A stretch of DNA of 26,603 nucleotides from an uncultured Pseudomonadota bacterium (lineage in GTDB: Bacteria > Pseudomonadota > Gammaproteobacteria > Xanthomonadales > Ahniellaceae): the NCBI GenBank assembly GCA_937996755.1, contig CALKUS010000120.1, forward strand, positions 1 through 26,603. Reading direction: 5' to 3'. Under the pieces are notes generated by a model. That model made no database searches and was not told the origin of the DNA. It saw only the letters and a program-made list of their open reading frames with translations. Below, in pieces: positions 7,996 through 16,440 of the stretch. Made by a program: the position numbers and the translations under genes. The first letter of the stretch is position 1; each line of letters opens with the position of its first letter.

Positions 7996-8291
7996 AGCGT
8001 CATGCGGACGGCCGGGTGCGCACGCAGGCGGCGGTAGGCCTCCTCGTGCCGCTCGCGCGTGTCGCAGTCGAAAGTGACCGCGACGGCGAGGTAACGATCC
8101 CCGCTCGAATGGCGATGGCGGACACTGCCGAGGTCCGGCACCACGCCGGCCGCGGTGAGCTCGGAGAGCACGATCGCCTCGAGGTCCGGCTGGTTCTCGC
8201 CGAAGGCGGTCACTTCGAATCGGCCCGGGAAGACGAAACCGTGGCCGGCATCGGCGGCGGTCTGGGCCAGTTGGTTCAGGTCGGTGGTCAT
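7992..8291 (-). CDS. ybeD: YbeD/DUF493 (UPF0250) family protein
   Basis: 99 residues, normal family length. The FVFPGRFEVTAFGEN start and the DRYLAVAVTFDC region with HEEAYRRLRAHPAVRMTL end match the YbeD family, a small alpha/beta protein resembling amino-acid-binding regulatory (ACT-like) domains. Its function is not established. It sits between dacA and lipB, as in many gammaproteobacteria. The ribosome site is weak (CCGCGCG just upstream). A possible minus-strand promoter element, TTTAATAC (about 8319-8326), lies just upstream, but no convincing -35 box is seen, so an internal promoter for ybeD-lipB-lipA is only a suggestion. Confidence 0.9.
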   Translation of the reverse strand: MTTDLNQLAQTAADAGHGFVFPGRFEVTAFGENQPDLEAIVLSELTAAGVVPDLGSVRHRHSSGDRYLAVAVTFDCDTRERHEEAYRRLRAHPAVRMTL

Positions 8292-8358
8292 CGCGCGGAA
8301 ATGGGGGTTGGTGCCCCGGTATTAAACACCCGGCGCGTGAAGGCGGGGTTCGCTTGGC

Positions 8359-8662
8359 GCTTCGTTCGGTGCCGTGCCTTCGTCCCTGCGGTCCTCCGTT
8401 CGGCATCCCTGCCGCTTCGATCGAATTCGTACATCAGGCTTCGGTGGGTGCCGCGACTCCGTCCCTGGGGTCCTCCGTTCGGCATCCCTGCCGCTCCGAT
8501 CGGTTCCGTACATCGGGCTTCGGTGGGTGCCGCGACACCGTCCCTGGGGTCTTCCGTGCGCACATCCTTGTGCGCACCTCGAGTGAGCCAGCTGCCGCCG
8601 GCTTCGTTCGGTGCAGCGACTCCGTCCCTGGGGTCTTCCGTTCGCACATCCCTGTGCGCACC
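8359..8662 (-). repeat. Four tandem structured repeats in the dacA-ybeD spacer
   Basis: Four diverged direct copies begin with GCTTCG at 8359, 8438, 8517 and 8601 (periods 79, 79, 84). Each holds a GTCCCTG(C/G)GGTC segment and then a hairpin with loop ATCCCT or ATCCTT. Hairpins: 8401-8414 and 8480-8493 (stem CGGC/GCCG), 8556-8577 (8-bp stem GTGCGCAC), 8643-8658 (5-bp stem CGCAC/GTGCG). On the minus strand, the direction of dacA-ybeD transcription, loops read AGGGAT or AAGGAT, as in CACAAGGATGTG. There is no convincing reading frame. With 8663-8713 this fills the 414-base gap between dacA and ybeD. Confidence 0.8.
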
Positions 8663-8713
8663 TCGAGTAGCGCAGCAGCCGCCAATAAGGCGGCTGCTCA
8701 GCGCGCTACTCGA
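8663..8713 (-). terminator. Long bulged hairpin overlapping the dacA stop (terminator or 3'-end stabiliser)
   Basis: Outer stem TCGAGTAGCGC / GCGCTACTCGA (11 bp, perfect), inner stem AGCAGCCGCC / GGCGGCTGCT (10 bp, perfect), loop AATAA (TTATT in the minus-strand RNA) and a 4-base bulge CAGC at 8699-8702. The dacA stop codon (8706-8708) lies inside the outer stem. There is no U-tract after the stem, so stopping may be inefficient and would allow read-through to ybeD. The same architecture with different stems occurs at 26015-26059. Confidence 0.6.
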
Positions 8714-9917
8714 ACCACAGCATGATCGAATCGCCGAGGCGCTTGAAGAAGCCGCCTTCGGGGTATTCCTCGAGCGCCACGAGCGGCGTTTCCAGCACCT
8801 GCTTGCCGTCGAGCTCGACGGTGACGGTGCCCACCTTCTGGCCCCTGGTGAGCGGCGCGACGAGCGGCTTCTGCACGTTCATCGTGGCCTTGAGGCGCTC
8901 GTAGGCGCCGCGCGGGATGGTGATGAGGCTGTCGCTCGCGACGCCGAGCTTCGCCTTCACCGCTTCGCCCTTCCAGAGGTCGGCTTCGGAGATCTGCTGG
9001 CCGGCGGTGTACAGCTTGTGCGATTCGAAGAAGCGGAAGCCGTAGTTGAGCAGCGCCTGCGCCTCGTCGGCGCGCACCTTCTCGCCGCTCGTGCCCATCA
9101 CGACGGCGATCAGGCGCGTGTCGCCGCGCTTCGCCGAGGCGGAGAGGCAGAAGCCCGCGGTCGAGTGGTGGCCGGTCTTGATGCCGTCGACGGACGCGTC
9201 GCGCCACAGCAGCGTGTTGCGGTTGTGCTGCGTGATGCCGTTGAACGCGAACTCCTTCACCGAGTAGATCTTGTAGTCCTCGGGGAAGTCGTGGATGAGC
9301 GCGCGCGACAGCCGCGCGACGTCCAGCGCCGTCGTTTCGTGGCCTTCGGCCGGCAGGCCGTGCGCGTTCACGAAGTGCGTGTGCGTGAGGCCCAGCTTCT
9401 TCGCGTAGTCGTTCATGAGCTGCGCGAACGTCTCCTCGCTGCCGGCGACATGCTCGGCCAGCGCGATCGACGCGTCGTTGCCCGACTGGATGATCATCCC
9501 GTACAGGAGATCCTTCAGCGGCACGCTCTGGTTCACCGGCAGGAAGCTCGTCGAACCGTCGGTCTTCGCGCCGCCGCCGCGCCACGCGTGCTCGCTGATG
9601 AACACCGGGTCCTCGAGCTTCACCTTGCCCGCGGCGAGCTCGGCCGAGACCACGTAGCTCGTCATGATCTTGGTGAGGCTCGCGGGCGGCAGCGGCTGCT
9701 CGCCTTCCTTCTCGGCCAGCACCTGGCCCGTCAGGTAGTCCATGAGCACGTAGCTCTTCGCGGACAGCGTCGGCGCGGGCGGGATCGGCACGTTCAGCGC
9801 GGTCGGCGCGGGCGCGGCACCGGGTTTCGGGACTGCGGGCGCAGGCGTCTGCGCCGCGAGCGGCAGTGCCGCGGACAGCAGCGCAATGGCGAGGAAGCGG
9901 ATCGGGGAAACGGTCAT
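8706..9917 (-). CDS. dacA: D-alanyl-D-alanine carboxypeptidase (PBP5/6 family)
   Basis: 403 residues from the ATG at 9917, which gives a clean signal peptide (MTVSPIRFLAIALL, cleavage near AAQ at residue 23). A GTG at 9956 overlapping the rlpA stop (GTGA) is an alternative that would add 13 residues before the signal peptide. Catalytic motifs: SLTK (S80, K83), SGN (S145-N147) and KTG (K247-G249). The second, beta-rich PBP5 domain (about 285-385) and a short amphipathic end, FKRLGDSIMLWFE, follow; the end would anchor it to the inner membrane. It removes the terminal D-Ala from pentapeptide stems, limiting cross-linking. A Pro/Ala linker of about 25 residues follows the signal. It lies in the elongasome gene run. 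Confidence 0.95.
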   Translation of the reverse strand: MTVSPIRFLAIALLSAALPLAAQTPAPAVPKPGAAPAPTALNVPIPPAPTLSAKSYVLMDYLTGQVLAEKEGEQPLPPASLTKIMTSYVVSAELAAGKVKLEDPVFISEHAWRGGGAKTDGSTSFLPVNQSVPLKDLLYGMIIQSGNDASIALAEHVAGSEETFAQLMNDYAKKLGLTHTHFVNAHGLPAEGHETTALDVARLSRALIHDFPEDYKIYSVKEFAFNGITQHNRNTLLWRDASVDGIKTGHHSTAGFCLSASAKRGDTRLIAVVMGTSGEKVRADEAQALLNYGFRFFESHKLYTAGQQISEADLWKGEAVKAKLGVASDSLITIPRGAYERLKATMNVQKPLVAPLTRGQKVGTVTVELDGKQVLETPLVALEEYPEGGFFKRLGDSIMLWFE

Positions 9918-9952
9918 GGCAACGGGGAAAGTCCTGGAAATATCGGAAGAAT

Positions 9953-10903
9953 TCACTGGCTGACGACGACGGGCCGCAACCCGAGCCGCGAGAGCTGCGA
10001 CTGCACGTCGGCTGCATCGCGTGCACGAACCGGGCCGACGCGCACGCGATAGACGCGCTTGCCGGCAACGCGTTCGCGGTCGATCGAGACGTCGTCGACA
10101 TCCGCGGCCGCGAGGCGATCGACCAGCCGCTTCGCATTGTCCTTGTCGGCGAAGGCGCCGATCTGGAAAAGCACTGACCCGGAGCGGGCAGTCGCGGTTC
10201 CCTGCGGCGTGCGCGGCACCGCGGCTGCCGAAGCACGCGGCGGCGGGACGATCGCGGCGAGCGTCTCGCGCGACGATTCCGGGTCGCCCGGGTCGATCGC
10301 GCGCACTTCCACGCGCCCGGTGCCGCGCGCCTGGATGCCGAGCTTGATCGCGGCGGAATAGCTGAGGTCAATGATGCGACCGTCGTGGAACGGGCCGCGG
10401 TCGTTCACGCGCACCACCACGGAACGGCCGTTCTCGAGGTTCGTGACGCGCGCGAACGTCGGCAGCGGCAGCGTCTTGTGCGCGGCGGTCATCGCGTACA
10501 TGTCGTACGGTTCTCGCGACGACGTGAGGCGGCCATGGAATTTCGTGCCGTACCACGACGCGAGCCCGCGTTCGACGTAGCCGCGGCTCGACGGCAGCAC
10601 CTCGTAGGTGCGGCCGAGCACGGTGTACGGCGACTTGTTGCCGAACGCGGAGCGCGGCTCGGCACGCGGGACCGGCTCCTTCACCGCTGAGACGTCGGGC
10701 GGGATCGGCGGGCCGCCGTCGCGCTCCGCCCACGGCGCCGGGCCGTCGCGCACGGTCGGCGGCGCGGGCACGCGCGAACCGCTTTCGCGCGGCAGCGACG
10801 ACGATTCGCGCGGTGGCGGCGCGTGCCTGGTCGGCGCGTGGCCGCAGGCGGACAGGAGCACGACGAGCAGCGGAGCGAAGCGGCGGAGGGATTCCGCGCG
10901 CAT
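9953..10903 (-). CDS. rlpA: Septal ring lytic transglycosylase RlpA (lipoprotein)
   Basis: 316 residues. The ATG at 10903 shares one base with the mltB stop (TGATG). A lipoprotein signal ends in LLSAC with the lipidated Cys at residue 20. A Pro/Arg/Ser-rich linker (21-110) follows, then a double-psi beta-barrel domain (112-201) with GLASWYGTKFHGRLTSS and the VNDRGPFHDGRIIDLS motif, and a C-terminal SPOR domain (242-315) that binds denuded glycan at the septum. In Pseudomonas, RlpA cleaves naked glycan strands and aids daughter-cell separation; activity here is inferred from the intact motifs. It sits between mltB and dacA, the usual order. Confidence 0.94.
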   Translation of the reverse strand: MRAESLRRFAPLLVVLLSACGHAPTRHAPPPRESSSLPRESGSRVPAPPTVRDGPAPWAERDGGPPIPPDVSAVKEPVPRAEPRSAFGNKSPYTVLGRTYEVLPSSRGYVERGLASWYGTKFHGRLTSSREPYDMYAMTAAHKTLPLPTFARVTNLENGRSVVVRVNDRGPFHDGRIIDLSYSAAIKLGIQARGTGRVEVRAIDPGDPESSRETLAAIVPPPRASAAAVPRTPQGTATARSGSVLFQIGAFADKDNAKRLVDRLAAADVDDVSIDRERVAGKRVYRVRVGPVRARDAADVQSQLSRLGLRPVVVSQ

Positions 10904-11943
10904 CAGCGCGCGGCGGAAGGCGCCGCGACGGCCGGCGACGCGCCGGCCGCGATCGACTCCGCGAGCTGGTACACGGCGAGGCTGTACATCGGGCTGCGGT
11001 TGTAGCGCGTGATCACCCAGAAGTTCTGGTGGGTGATCCAGTACTCGTCGCCCTGCGCGCCGTCGAGCTTCAGCAGCGTGGCGGCCTTGTTCGGGTCGCC
11101 TTCGGCGGGCGTGCGATAGCCCCAGTCGGCGAGCTGGCCGACGGAGTACACCGGCTCGTAGCCGGCGGGCTCGAGCGTACGCGCGTCGACGGCGCGGTTC
11201 GCCGGGCTCGCGACGGGCTCGCCCGTTTCCCAGCCGTGCGCGACGAAATAGTTCGCGATCGACGCGAAGATGTCGGCCTTCGACGTCCACAGGTCGATGT
11301 GCGCGTCGTCGTCGCCGCTCTTCGCCCACTGCGCGACCGACGTCGGCATGAACTGGCCCCAGCCCATGGCGCCCGCATACGAGCCCGAAATCTCCTCGAC
11401 CTTGTACGGCAGCAGGTCGCGGGGCAGCAGGAACAGCTGCTTCAGCTCCTTGCGGAAGAACTCGGCGCGCGGCGGGTAGTAGAACGCGAGCGTGACGAGC
11501 GCATCGAGCACCTTGTACTTGCCGGTGATGCGGCCGTAGTTCGTCTCCACGCCGATGATCGCGACGATCAGCTCGGGCGGTACGCCGTAGTCCTTCGCGA
11601 TCTTCTCGAGCAGCTCGGCGTTCTCGCGGTAGAACGCGATGCCGTCGGCGATGCGCTTGTCGCCGAGGAAGATCGGGCGGTAGTCGCGCCACGGCTTCGT
11701 CTTCTCGGCCGGACGCGAGATCGCGTCGATGATGGTCTGCTGGTAGCGCGCCTGCGCGAGCGCCTGCTCGACCGAACGTTGGTCGAGGCGTACGTCGGCC
11801 GCCTTCGCATCGGCGACGAGCTCCTTCACGAACGCGCGCTCGCCCGGATGTACTTCGGGGCGGGCTTTCGCGAGGGAGTCGGTGGCACAGCCGCCGCTGG
11901 AAAGCACGGCTGCGGAGAGGAAGAGTCGGGACAGCAGTTTCAT
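10903..11943 (-). CDS. mltB: Membrane-bound lytic murein transglycosylase B
   Basis: 346 residues. The N-terminus MKLLSRLFLSAAVLSSGGC looks like a lipoprotein signal with Cys19, though SGGC is a weaker lipobox than usual because it lacks a Leu at -3. The catalytic glutamate is E133 in AIIGVETNYG, and the family segments GAMGWGQFMPTS and DLWTSKADIFASIANYF are present. It cleaves glycan strands to give 1,6-anhydro-MurNAc ends, probably making space for new wall or recycling old wall. The last 15 residues are Ala/Pro-rich. It lies 49 bases downstream of rodA and runs into rlpA. Confidence 0.95.
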   Translation of the reverse strand: MKLLSRLFLSAAVLSSGGCATDSLAKARPEVHPGERAFVKELVADAKAADVRLDQRSVEQALAQARYQQTIIDAISRPAEKTKPWRDYRPIFLGDKRIADGIAFYRENAELLEKIAKDYGVPPELIVAIIGVETNYGRITGKYKVLDALVTLAFYYPPRAEFFRKELKQLFLLPRDLLPYKVEEISGSYAGAMGWGQFMPTSVAQWAKSGDDDAHIDLWTSKADIFASIANYFVAHGWETGEPVASPANRAVDARTLEPAGYEPVYSVGQLADWGYRTPAEGDPNKAATLLKLDGAQGDEYWITHQNFWVITRYNRSPMYSLAVYQLAESIAAGASPAVAAPSAAR

Positions 11944-11992
11944 CGATCGAGGATTCTATCGCTGTGCGCGGGCAGGTTCGACGGGGGCGCCT

Positions 11993-13123
11993 TCAGCCCA
12001 CGACGAGGCGCCGGTGCGCGTGGATGGAAAGCACGATGCCCCAGGCTGCGAGCAACGAGACGGCGGACGTGCCGCCGTAGGAGATGAGCGGCATCGGCAC
12101 GCCGACCACGGGCAGCAGGCCCGTGATCATGCCGCCGTTCACCATGACGTACACAAAGAAGGTCATCGCGATCGAGCCGGCCAGCAGCCGCGAAAACGTG
12201 TCGCGCGCAGACGCGGCGATCCACAGCCCGCGGCCGATGATGAACAGGTAGAGCGCCACCACGAGCGCGACGCCGATCAGCCCCCACTCCTCGGCGAACA
12301 CCGCGAAGATGAAGTCGGTCGTGTGCTCGGGCAGGAAATCGAGCTGCGCCTGCGTACTCGCCTCGAAGCCCTTGCCGAGCAGGCCGCCCGAGCCGACCGC
12401 GATCTTCGCCTGGATGATGTTCCAGCCGTTGCCGAGCGGGTCGGCCTCGGGGTCGAGGAACATGCGGATGCGGTTGCGCTGGTATTCGTGCATGAACTCC
12501 CACGCGATCGGCGCGGCCGCGGCCGCGGAACCGACCAGCATCAGGATGCGCGGCCAGCCGATGCCGCCGAGGAAGATCACGAACGCGCCGCTCACGCCCA
12601 CGAGCAGCGCCGTGCCGAGGTCGGGCTGCTCCGCGATCAGGCCGGCCGGGATCGCGACGAGCAGCGCGGCCATCGCGAGCGAGCCCCAGCTGGGCGGCAG
12701 CGGCCGGTCGTGCAGGAACCACGCGACCATCATCGGCAGCGAGAGCTTGGCGAGCTCGGACGGCTGGAAGCGCAATACGCCGAGGTCGAGCCAGCGGTGC
12801 GCGCCACGGCCCTCGCCGAACAACGTCACCGCGACGAGCAGCGCGAGCGTCCCGAGGTAGAAGCCGGGCGTCCAGCTGCGCAGGATCGCGGGCGGCACGC
12901 GCGAGAGCGTGATCATCACCGCAAGGCCGAGCACCAGCCGCAACGCCTGGTTCGTCACCTGGTCGGTGCTGCCGGCGCTCGCGCTGTACAGCACGCCCAG
13001 GCCCACGACGCAGAGCACCAGCAGCGCGCCGAGCAGCGGCAGGTCGAGGTCGATGCGCCGCCACAGGCGCTGCTTCCAGCGCCGCGCACCTGCGCGCAGC
13101 TGCGTCATCGTGCCGGCGGTCAT
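11993..13123 (-). CDS. mrdB: Peptidoglycan glycosyltransferase RodA (elongasome SEDS protein)
   Basis: 376 residues. The ATG at 13123 overlaps the mrdA stop (ATGA); an earlier in-frame start at 13147 would lie inside mrdA. About ten membrane segments are visible. SEDS marks include FQPSELAKL after the third or fourth segment, the loop with AEQPDLGTALL, and the C-terminal GLLPVVGVPMPLISYGG. RodA polymerises glycan strands from lipid II in the inner membrane, paired with the transpeptidase PBP2 encoded just upstream. Also called rodA. Assignment over FtsW rests on the mrdA neighbour and the short N-terminus. Confidence 0.96.
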   Translation of the reverse strand: MTAGTMTQLRAGARRWKQRLWRRIDLDLPLLGALLVLCVVGLGVLYSASAGSTDQVTNQALRLVLGLAVMITLSRVPPAILRSWTPGFYLGTLALLVAVTLFGEGRGAHRWLDLGVLRFQPSELAKLSLPMMVAWFLHDRPLPPSWGSLAMAALLVAIPAGLIAEQPDLGTALLVGVSGAFVIFLGGIGWPRILMLVGSAAAAAPIAWEFMHEYQRNRIRMFLDPEADPLGNGWNIIQAKIAVGSGGLLGKGFEASTQAQLDFLPEHTTDFIFAVFAEEWGLIGVALVVALYLFIIGRGLWIAASARDTFSRLLAGSIAMTFFVYVMVNGGMITGLLPVVGVPMPLISYGGTSAVSLLAAWGIVLSIHAHRRLVVG

Positions 13124-15000
13124 TGCGGCGGGCTCCGCAACAGCCACGCGTCGAGGATGCGGCGCGCGACGGGTGCCGCGGCCTTCGAGCCGCTATTGCC
13201 GTGCTCGACGACGACGGCGACCGCGATGGTCGGCGCCTCCGCGGGCGCGTACGCCACGAACAATGCCTGGTGGCGCAGGTGCTCGCTCACGCGATTCTCG
13301 TCGTATTCGGCGCCGTCCTTGCGGCGGAAGCGCTGCGCCGTTCCGCTCTTGCCCGCGATGCGATACGGCGAATCGGCACCGACGGCGCGCGCCGTGCCGG
13401 TGGGTCCGTGCATCACGGAGATCATCCCGGTGCGCACCGCTTCGAGGTTCGCGGGATCGTGCACGAAGCTCGCGGTGGTCGCCGGCGGCCCGAACGGCAC
13501 GCGCGCGCCGTTCAGCCCGTCCTGCGTTGCAAGCAGCAGGTGCGGGCGGATGCGCACGGCGCCGTCGGCGAGCGTGGCGAGCGCGCTGGCGAGCTGGATC
13601 GGCGTGACCACCCAGTAGCCCTGGCCGATGCCTGCGATCACGGTTTCGCCCGGATACCAGGGCTTTTCCTGCGTGATGCGCTTCCACTCGCGCGACGGCA
13701 GCACGCCCTTGCCTTCGCCCACGAGGTCGATGCCAGTGGGCGCACCGAAGCCGAACTGCTTGAGGTACTCGCCGAGGCGATCGACGCCGATTTCGACGGC
13801 GAGGCCGTAGAAGTACGTGTTGACCGATTGCGCGAGCGCCTCGTTGAGGTCGACGCGGCCGTGGCCGCCCTTCTTCCAGTCGTGCCACGCGAACGAATTG
13901 CCCGGAAGGCGGAATTCGCCGGTCGAGAACACCGTGGTGGACGGCGTGCGCACGCCGAGCTCGAGGCCGGCGAGGCCGATGAAGGGTTTCATCGTCGAGC
14001 CGGGCTCGTAACCACCCTGCAACGCGCGGTTGAACAGCGGGCGGTTCGGCGCGGCGAGCAGCGCCGCGTAGTCCTTGCGCGAGATGCCGTTCACGAACAG
14101 GTTCGCGTCGTAGCTCGGCAGGCTGACCATCGCGAGCACGTCGCCGTTGCGCGGGTCGATCGCGATCGCGGAACCGGCGCGGCCCTCGAACGCGGCGACC
14201 GTCGCGCGCTGCAGCTGTGCGTCGATCGTGAGGTAGACGTTGCGGCCTTGCTTCGGCGGCACGCGCTCGAGCACGCGCAGCGCGCGGCCCTGTGCGTTCA
14301 TCTCGACCTGTTCGTAGCCGGCCTCGCCCTGCAGCTCGCGCTCGTACTGGCGCTCGATGCCGGTCTTGCCGATGTGCGTCATCCAGCCGGCCTGGAAGTC
14401 TTCGCGCTCCTGGTCGCCCTGGTCGACGCGGCCGACGTAGCCGACCACGTGCGTGAGCAACTCCTTCTGCGGGTAGTAGCGCGTGAGGTACGGCACCACG
14501 TCCACGCCCGGGAACTCGTGGCGGTGCACCGCGAAGCGCGCCACTTCTTCCTCGCTGAGCTGGAACTTCACGGGCACGCTGTTGAAGCCGCGCTTCAGCG
14601 AGCGCGTCTCACCGAAGCGCTCGAGCTCCTCCGGCGCAATCTCGATCACCTGGCGCAGGCGCGCGAGCGTGTCGTCGATGTCGCGGATCTGCTCGGGCAC
14701 GAGCTCGAGGCGGTACTGCGGGATGTTTTCCGCGAGCAGCTCGCCGTTGCGGTCGTAGATCAGCCCGCGCGACGGCGCGACCGCGCGCGGCTTGATGCGG
14801 TTCGCCTCGGAGCGGCCGTGGAATTCGTCGTGCCGCATCACCTGCAGCACGAAGAAGCGCCCGACGAGCACCATCAGGCACACGAAGATGATCGCGAAGC
14901 CGGTGAACGCGCGCGCACGGAACAGCGCGAGCTGGCTCCCTGCCTCCTTCACGCGGCGGGGTCCGCGGCGCAGCACGCTCAGGCGGCGGCGGGCGCGCAT
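13120..15000 (-). CDS. mrdA: Penicillin-binding protein 2 (elongasome transpeptidase)
   Basis: 626 residues, normal for PBP2. It has a short basic cytoplasmic tail, one membrane anchor (about 33-54), a non-catalytic pedestal domain (60-250, with RGLIYDRNGELLAEN) and the transpeptidase domain. Catalytic motifs: S335-T-M-K338 in EPGSTMKPF, SVN at 392-394, and K551-S-G-T. It cross-links new wall strands made by RodA and is the target of mecillinam-type beta-lactams. The ATG at 15000 has AGGA in front of it, 8 bases after the mreD stop. Confidence 0.96.
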   Translation of the reverse strand: MRARRRLSVLRRGPRRVKEAGSQLALFRARAFTGFAIIFVCLMVLVGRFFVLQVMRHDEFHGRSEANRIKPRAVAPSRGLIYDRNGELLAENIPQYRLELVPEQIRDIDDTLARLRQVIEIAPEELERFGETRSLKRGFNSVPVKFQLSEEEVARFAVHRHEFPGVDVVPYLTRYYPQKELLTHVVGYVGRVDQGDQEREDFQAGWMTHIGKTGIERQYERELQGEAGYEQVEMNAQGRALRVLERVPPKQGRNVYLTIDAQLQRATVAAFEGRAGSAIAIDPRNGDVLAMVSLPSYDANLFVNGISRKDYAALLAAPNRPLFNRALQGGYEPGSTMKPFIGLAGLELGVRTPSTTVFSTGEFRLPGNSFAWHDWKKGGHGRVDLNEALAQSVNTYFYGLAVEIGVDRLGEYLKQFGFGAPTGIDLVGEGKGVLPSREWKRITQEKPWYPGETVIAGIGQGYWVVTPIQLASALATLADGAVRIRPHLLLATQDGLNGARVPFGPPATTASFVHDPANLEAVRTGMISVMHGPTGTARAVGADSPYRIAGKSGTAQRFRRKDGAEYDENRVSEHLRHQALFVAYAPAEAPTIAVAVVVEHGNSGSKAAAPVARRILDAWLLRSPPQ

Positions 15001-15007
15001 CGTCGTC

Positions 15008-15505
15008 CTAGGCTTCGCGTGCGCGCGCGCCGCGCTGGCGCGCGACGTCCAGCGCGAGGAACAGCCACGGCCACGCGAGCGTGCCGACGGCCGGTGCGAT
15101 CCAGTACTGCCACTCGGCCATGCCGCCGCCCGAGAACGCCCGGATCATCAGCATGACGACGCGGTCGTTGACGAGCAGCGCGAAGATCGCGAGGCACTGC
15201 TGCAGCATCGGGAAGAAGCGCATGCGCGCGCGCAGGCGCAGCACGATGAATGCGACGATCGCGAGGCGCAGCGCCTGCTCGCCGAGCAGCGAGCCGGTGA
15301 GCAGGTCGCCCGCGAGCCCGAGCAGGAACGCGCGCCCGATCGACATCTTCTCCGGCGCTTCGAGCGCCCAGTACACGACCACGAGCGCCGGCCAGAACGG
15401 CTTCAGCGGCAACAGCGACGCGGGCAGCGCGACGAGCCCGAGCAGCAGCGACAGCACGAGGCTCGCGGCATAGACGATACCGCCGACGCGGTTGCGCGTG
15501 CTCAC
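15008..15505 (-). CDS. mreD: Rod shape-determining membrane protein MreD
   Basis: 165 residues, normal size, with about five hydrophobic segments. The LGLAGDLLTGSLLGEQAL motif is typical of MreD. The start is a GTG at 15505 that overlaps the mreC stop (GTGA). MreD is an inner-membrane part of the elongasome and acts with MreC to control PBP2-RodA activity. A charged C-terminus (RQRGARAREA) faces the cytoplasm by inference. Confidence 0.92.
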   Translation of the reverse strand: MSTRNRVGGIVYAASLVLSLLLGLVALPASLLPLKPFWPALVVVYWALEAPEKMSIGRAFLLGLAGDLLTGSLLGEQALRLAIVAFIVLRLRARMRFFPMLQQCLAIFALLVNDRVVMLMIRAFSGGGMAEWQYWIAPAVGTLAWPWLFLALDVARQRGARAREA

Positions 15506-16431
15506 GGCATGCCTCCGGCCGGGACCACGGGCAACGCCTCGGGCGGGCCGACGATTTCGTACGAGCCCTGCCCCGGCAGCTCGATCGTCTCGCGCTCGTC
15601 GTGCAGCACGAGCAGCTCGCCCGAACGCGACATCCCGGCCGCGGGCGTCGCGAGCGCGAGCACGAACGTCGCGGAGTCGTCGGGCGTGAGCGTGCGGATC
15701 ACGCCCACCGGCAGGCCGGCCGGGAAATGGCCGCCGAGGCCCGAGGTGACGAGCTCGTCGCCCTGGCGGATGTCGGCGGAAAACGGGATGTGCGGCAGGC
15801 GCAGCGTGGCCAGCTCGCCCGTACCGTAGGCGATCGCGCGCAGCCCGGTGCGCACCACGCGCACCGGGATCGCATGGCCGGCGTCGGTGATCAGGATCGC
15901 GATCGAGCGGTCCGGCTGCACTTCCAGCAGCTGGCCGACCACGCCGTGCGCGTCGATCACCGCCTGGCCCTGCGCGACGCCGTCGGCGCTGCCGACGTCG
16001 AGCACGATGCGATGGCGGAAGGGATCGAGGTCCACGTCGATCAGCTCGGCGAGTTGCGCCTTGAGCGCGAGGCGGCCCTTGGCATCGAGCAGCTCGCGCA
16101 AACGCGCGTTCTGTTCCTGCACCGTGCCGAGCCGCGCGAGGCGCGCCTGCGCGAGCAGCAGCTGCTGCCGGAGCACCGCGTTCTCGTCCGCGAGCTGGCC
16201 GCGGTCGCTCACGACCGCATGCGCGCCGCGCACGATGCGCACCGGCGCCGAGACCAGCCAGTAGACGGGACCGGTGATGTTGCCGGCCGCGCGACGCACC
16301 GCGGCGAGGTACTGGCCGCGATGGTCCACCACCATCAGCACGATCGCGAGCGCCAGGTACGCGACGAGGCGCAGCGTGCCCGCGCCGCCTTCGGCGAACA
16401 GCGGTGCGCTTTCCTGTGAGCTCGTGGCCAT
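15502..16431 (-). CDS. mreC: Rod shape-determining protein MreC
   Basis: 309 residues. A single membrane anchor (about 21-40) is followed by a coiled coil (about 75-115, ENAVLRQQLLLAQARLARL) and the two beta-barrel domains that bind PBP2 in the periplasm. Marker segments are VDLDPFRHRIVLDVGSADGV and IRQGDELVTSGLGGHFPAGL. It activates PBP2-RodA in the elongasome. The C-terminal tail after residue 280 is a short Pro/Gly-rich extension. The ATG at 16431 is the only reasonable start; it lies 158 bases after mreB, an unusually wide gap for this gene run, filled by a GC-rich repeat. Confidence 0.94.
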   Translation of the reverse strand: MATSSQESAPLFAEGGAGTLRLVAYLALAIVLMVVDHRGQYLAAVRRAAGNITGPVYWLVSAPVRIVRGAHAVVSDRGQLADENAVLRQQLLLAQARLARLGTVQEQNARLRELLDAKGRLALKAQLAELIDVDLDPFRHRIVLDVGSADGVAQGQAVIDAHGVVGQLLEVQPDRSIAILITDAGHAIPVRVVRTGLRAIAYGTGELATLRLPHIPFSADIRQGDELVTSGLGGHFPAGLPVGVIRTLTPDDSATFVLALATPAAGMSRSGELLVLHDERETIELPGQGSYEIVGPPEALPVVPAGGMP

Positions 16432-16440
16432 TTCAGCCGG

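Noticed and set aside
8359..8662. CRISPR array
   Set aside because: The units are tandem along their whole length with no unique spacers of constant size, and no cas genes are present.
8288..8685. Short minus-strand frames with recurring MPNGGPQG and RTEDPRDGVAAP peptides
   Set aside because: They are translations of the tandem structured repeat in different frames, without ribosome sites; variation between copies preserves hairpins rather than one reading frame.
10813..12087. A 424-residue plus-strand frame opposite mltB and rlpA
   Set aside because: Antisense to two intact lipoprotein genes; no domain and typical Arg/Val/Leu antisense composition.
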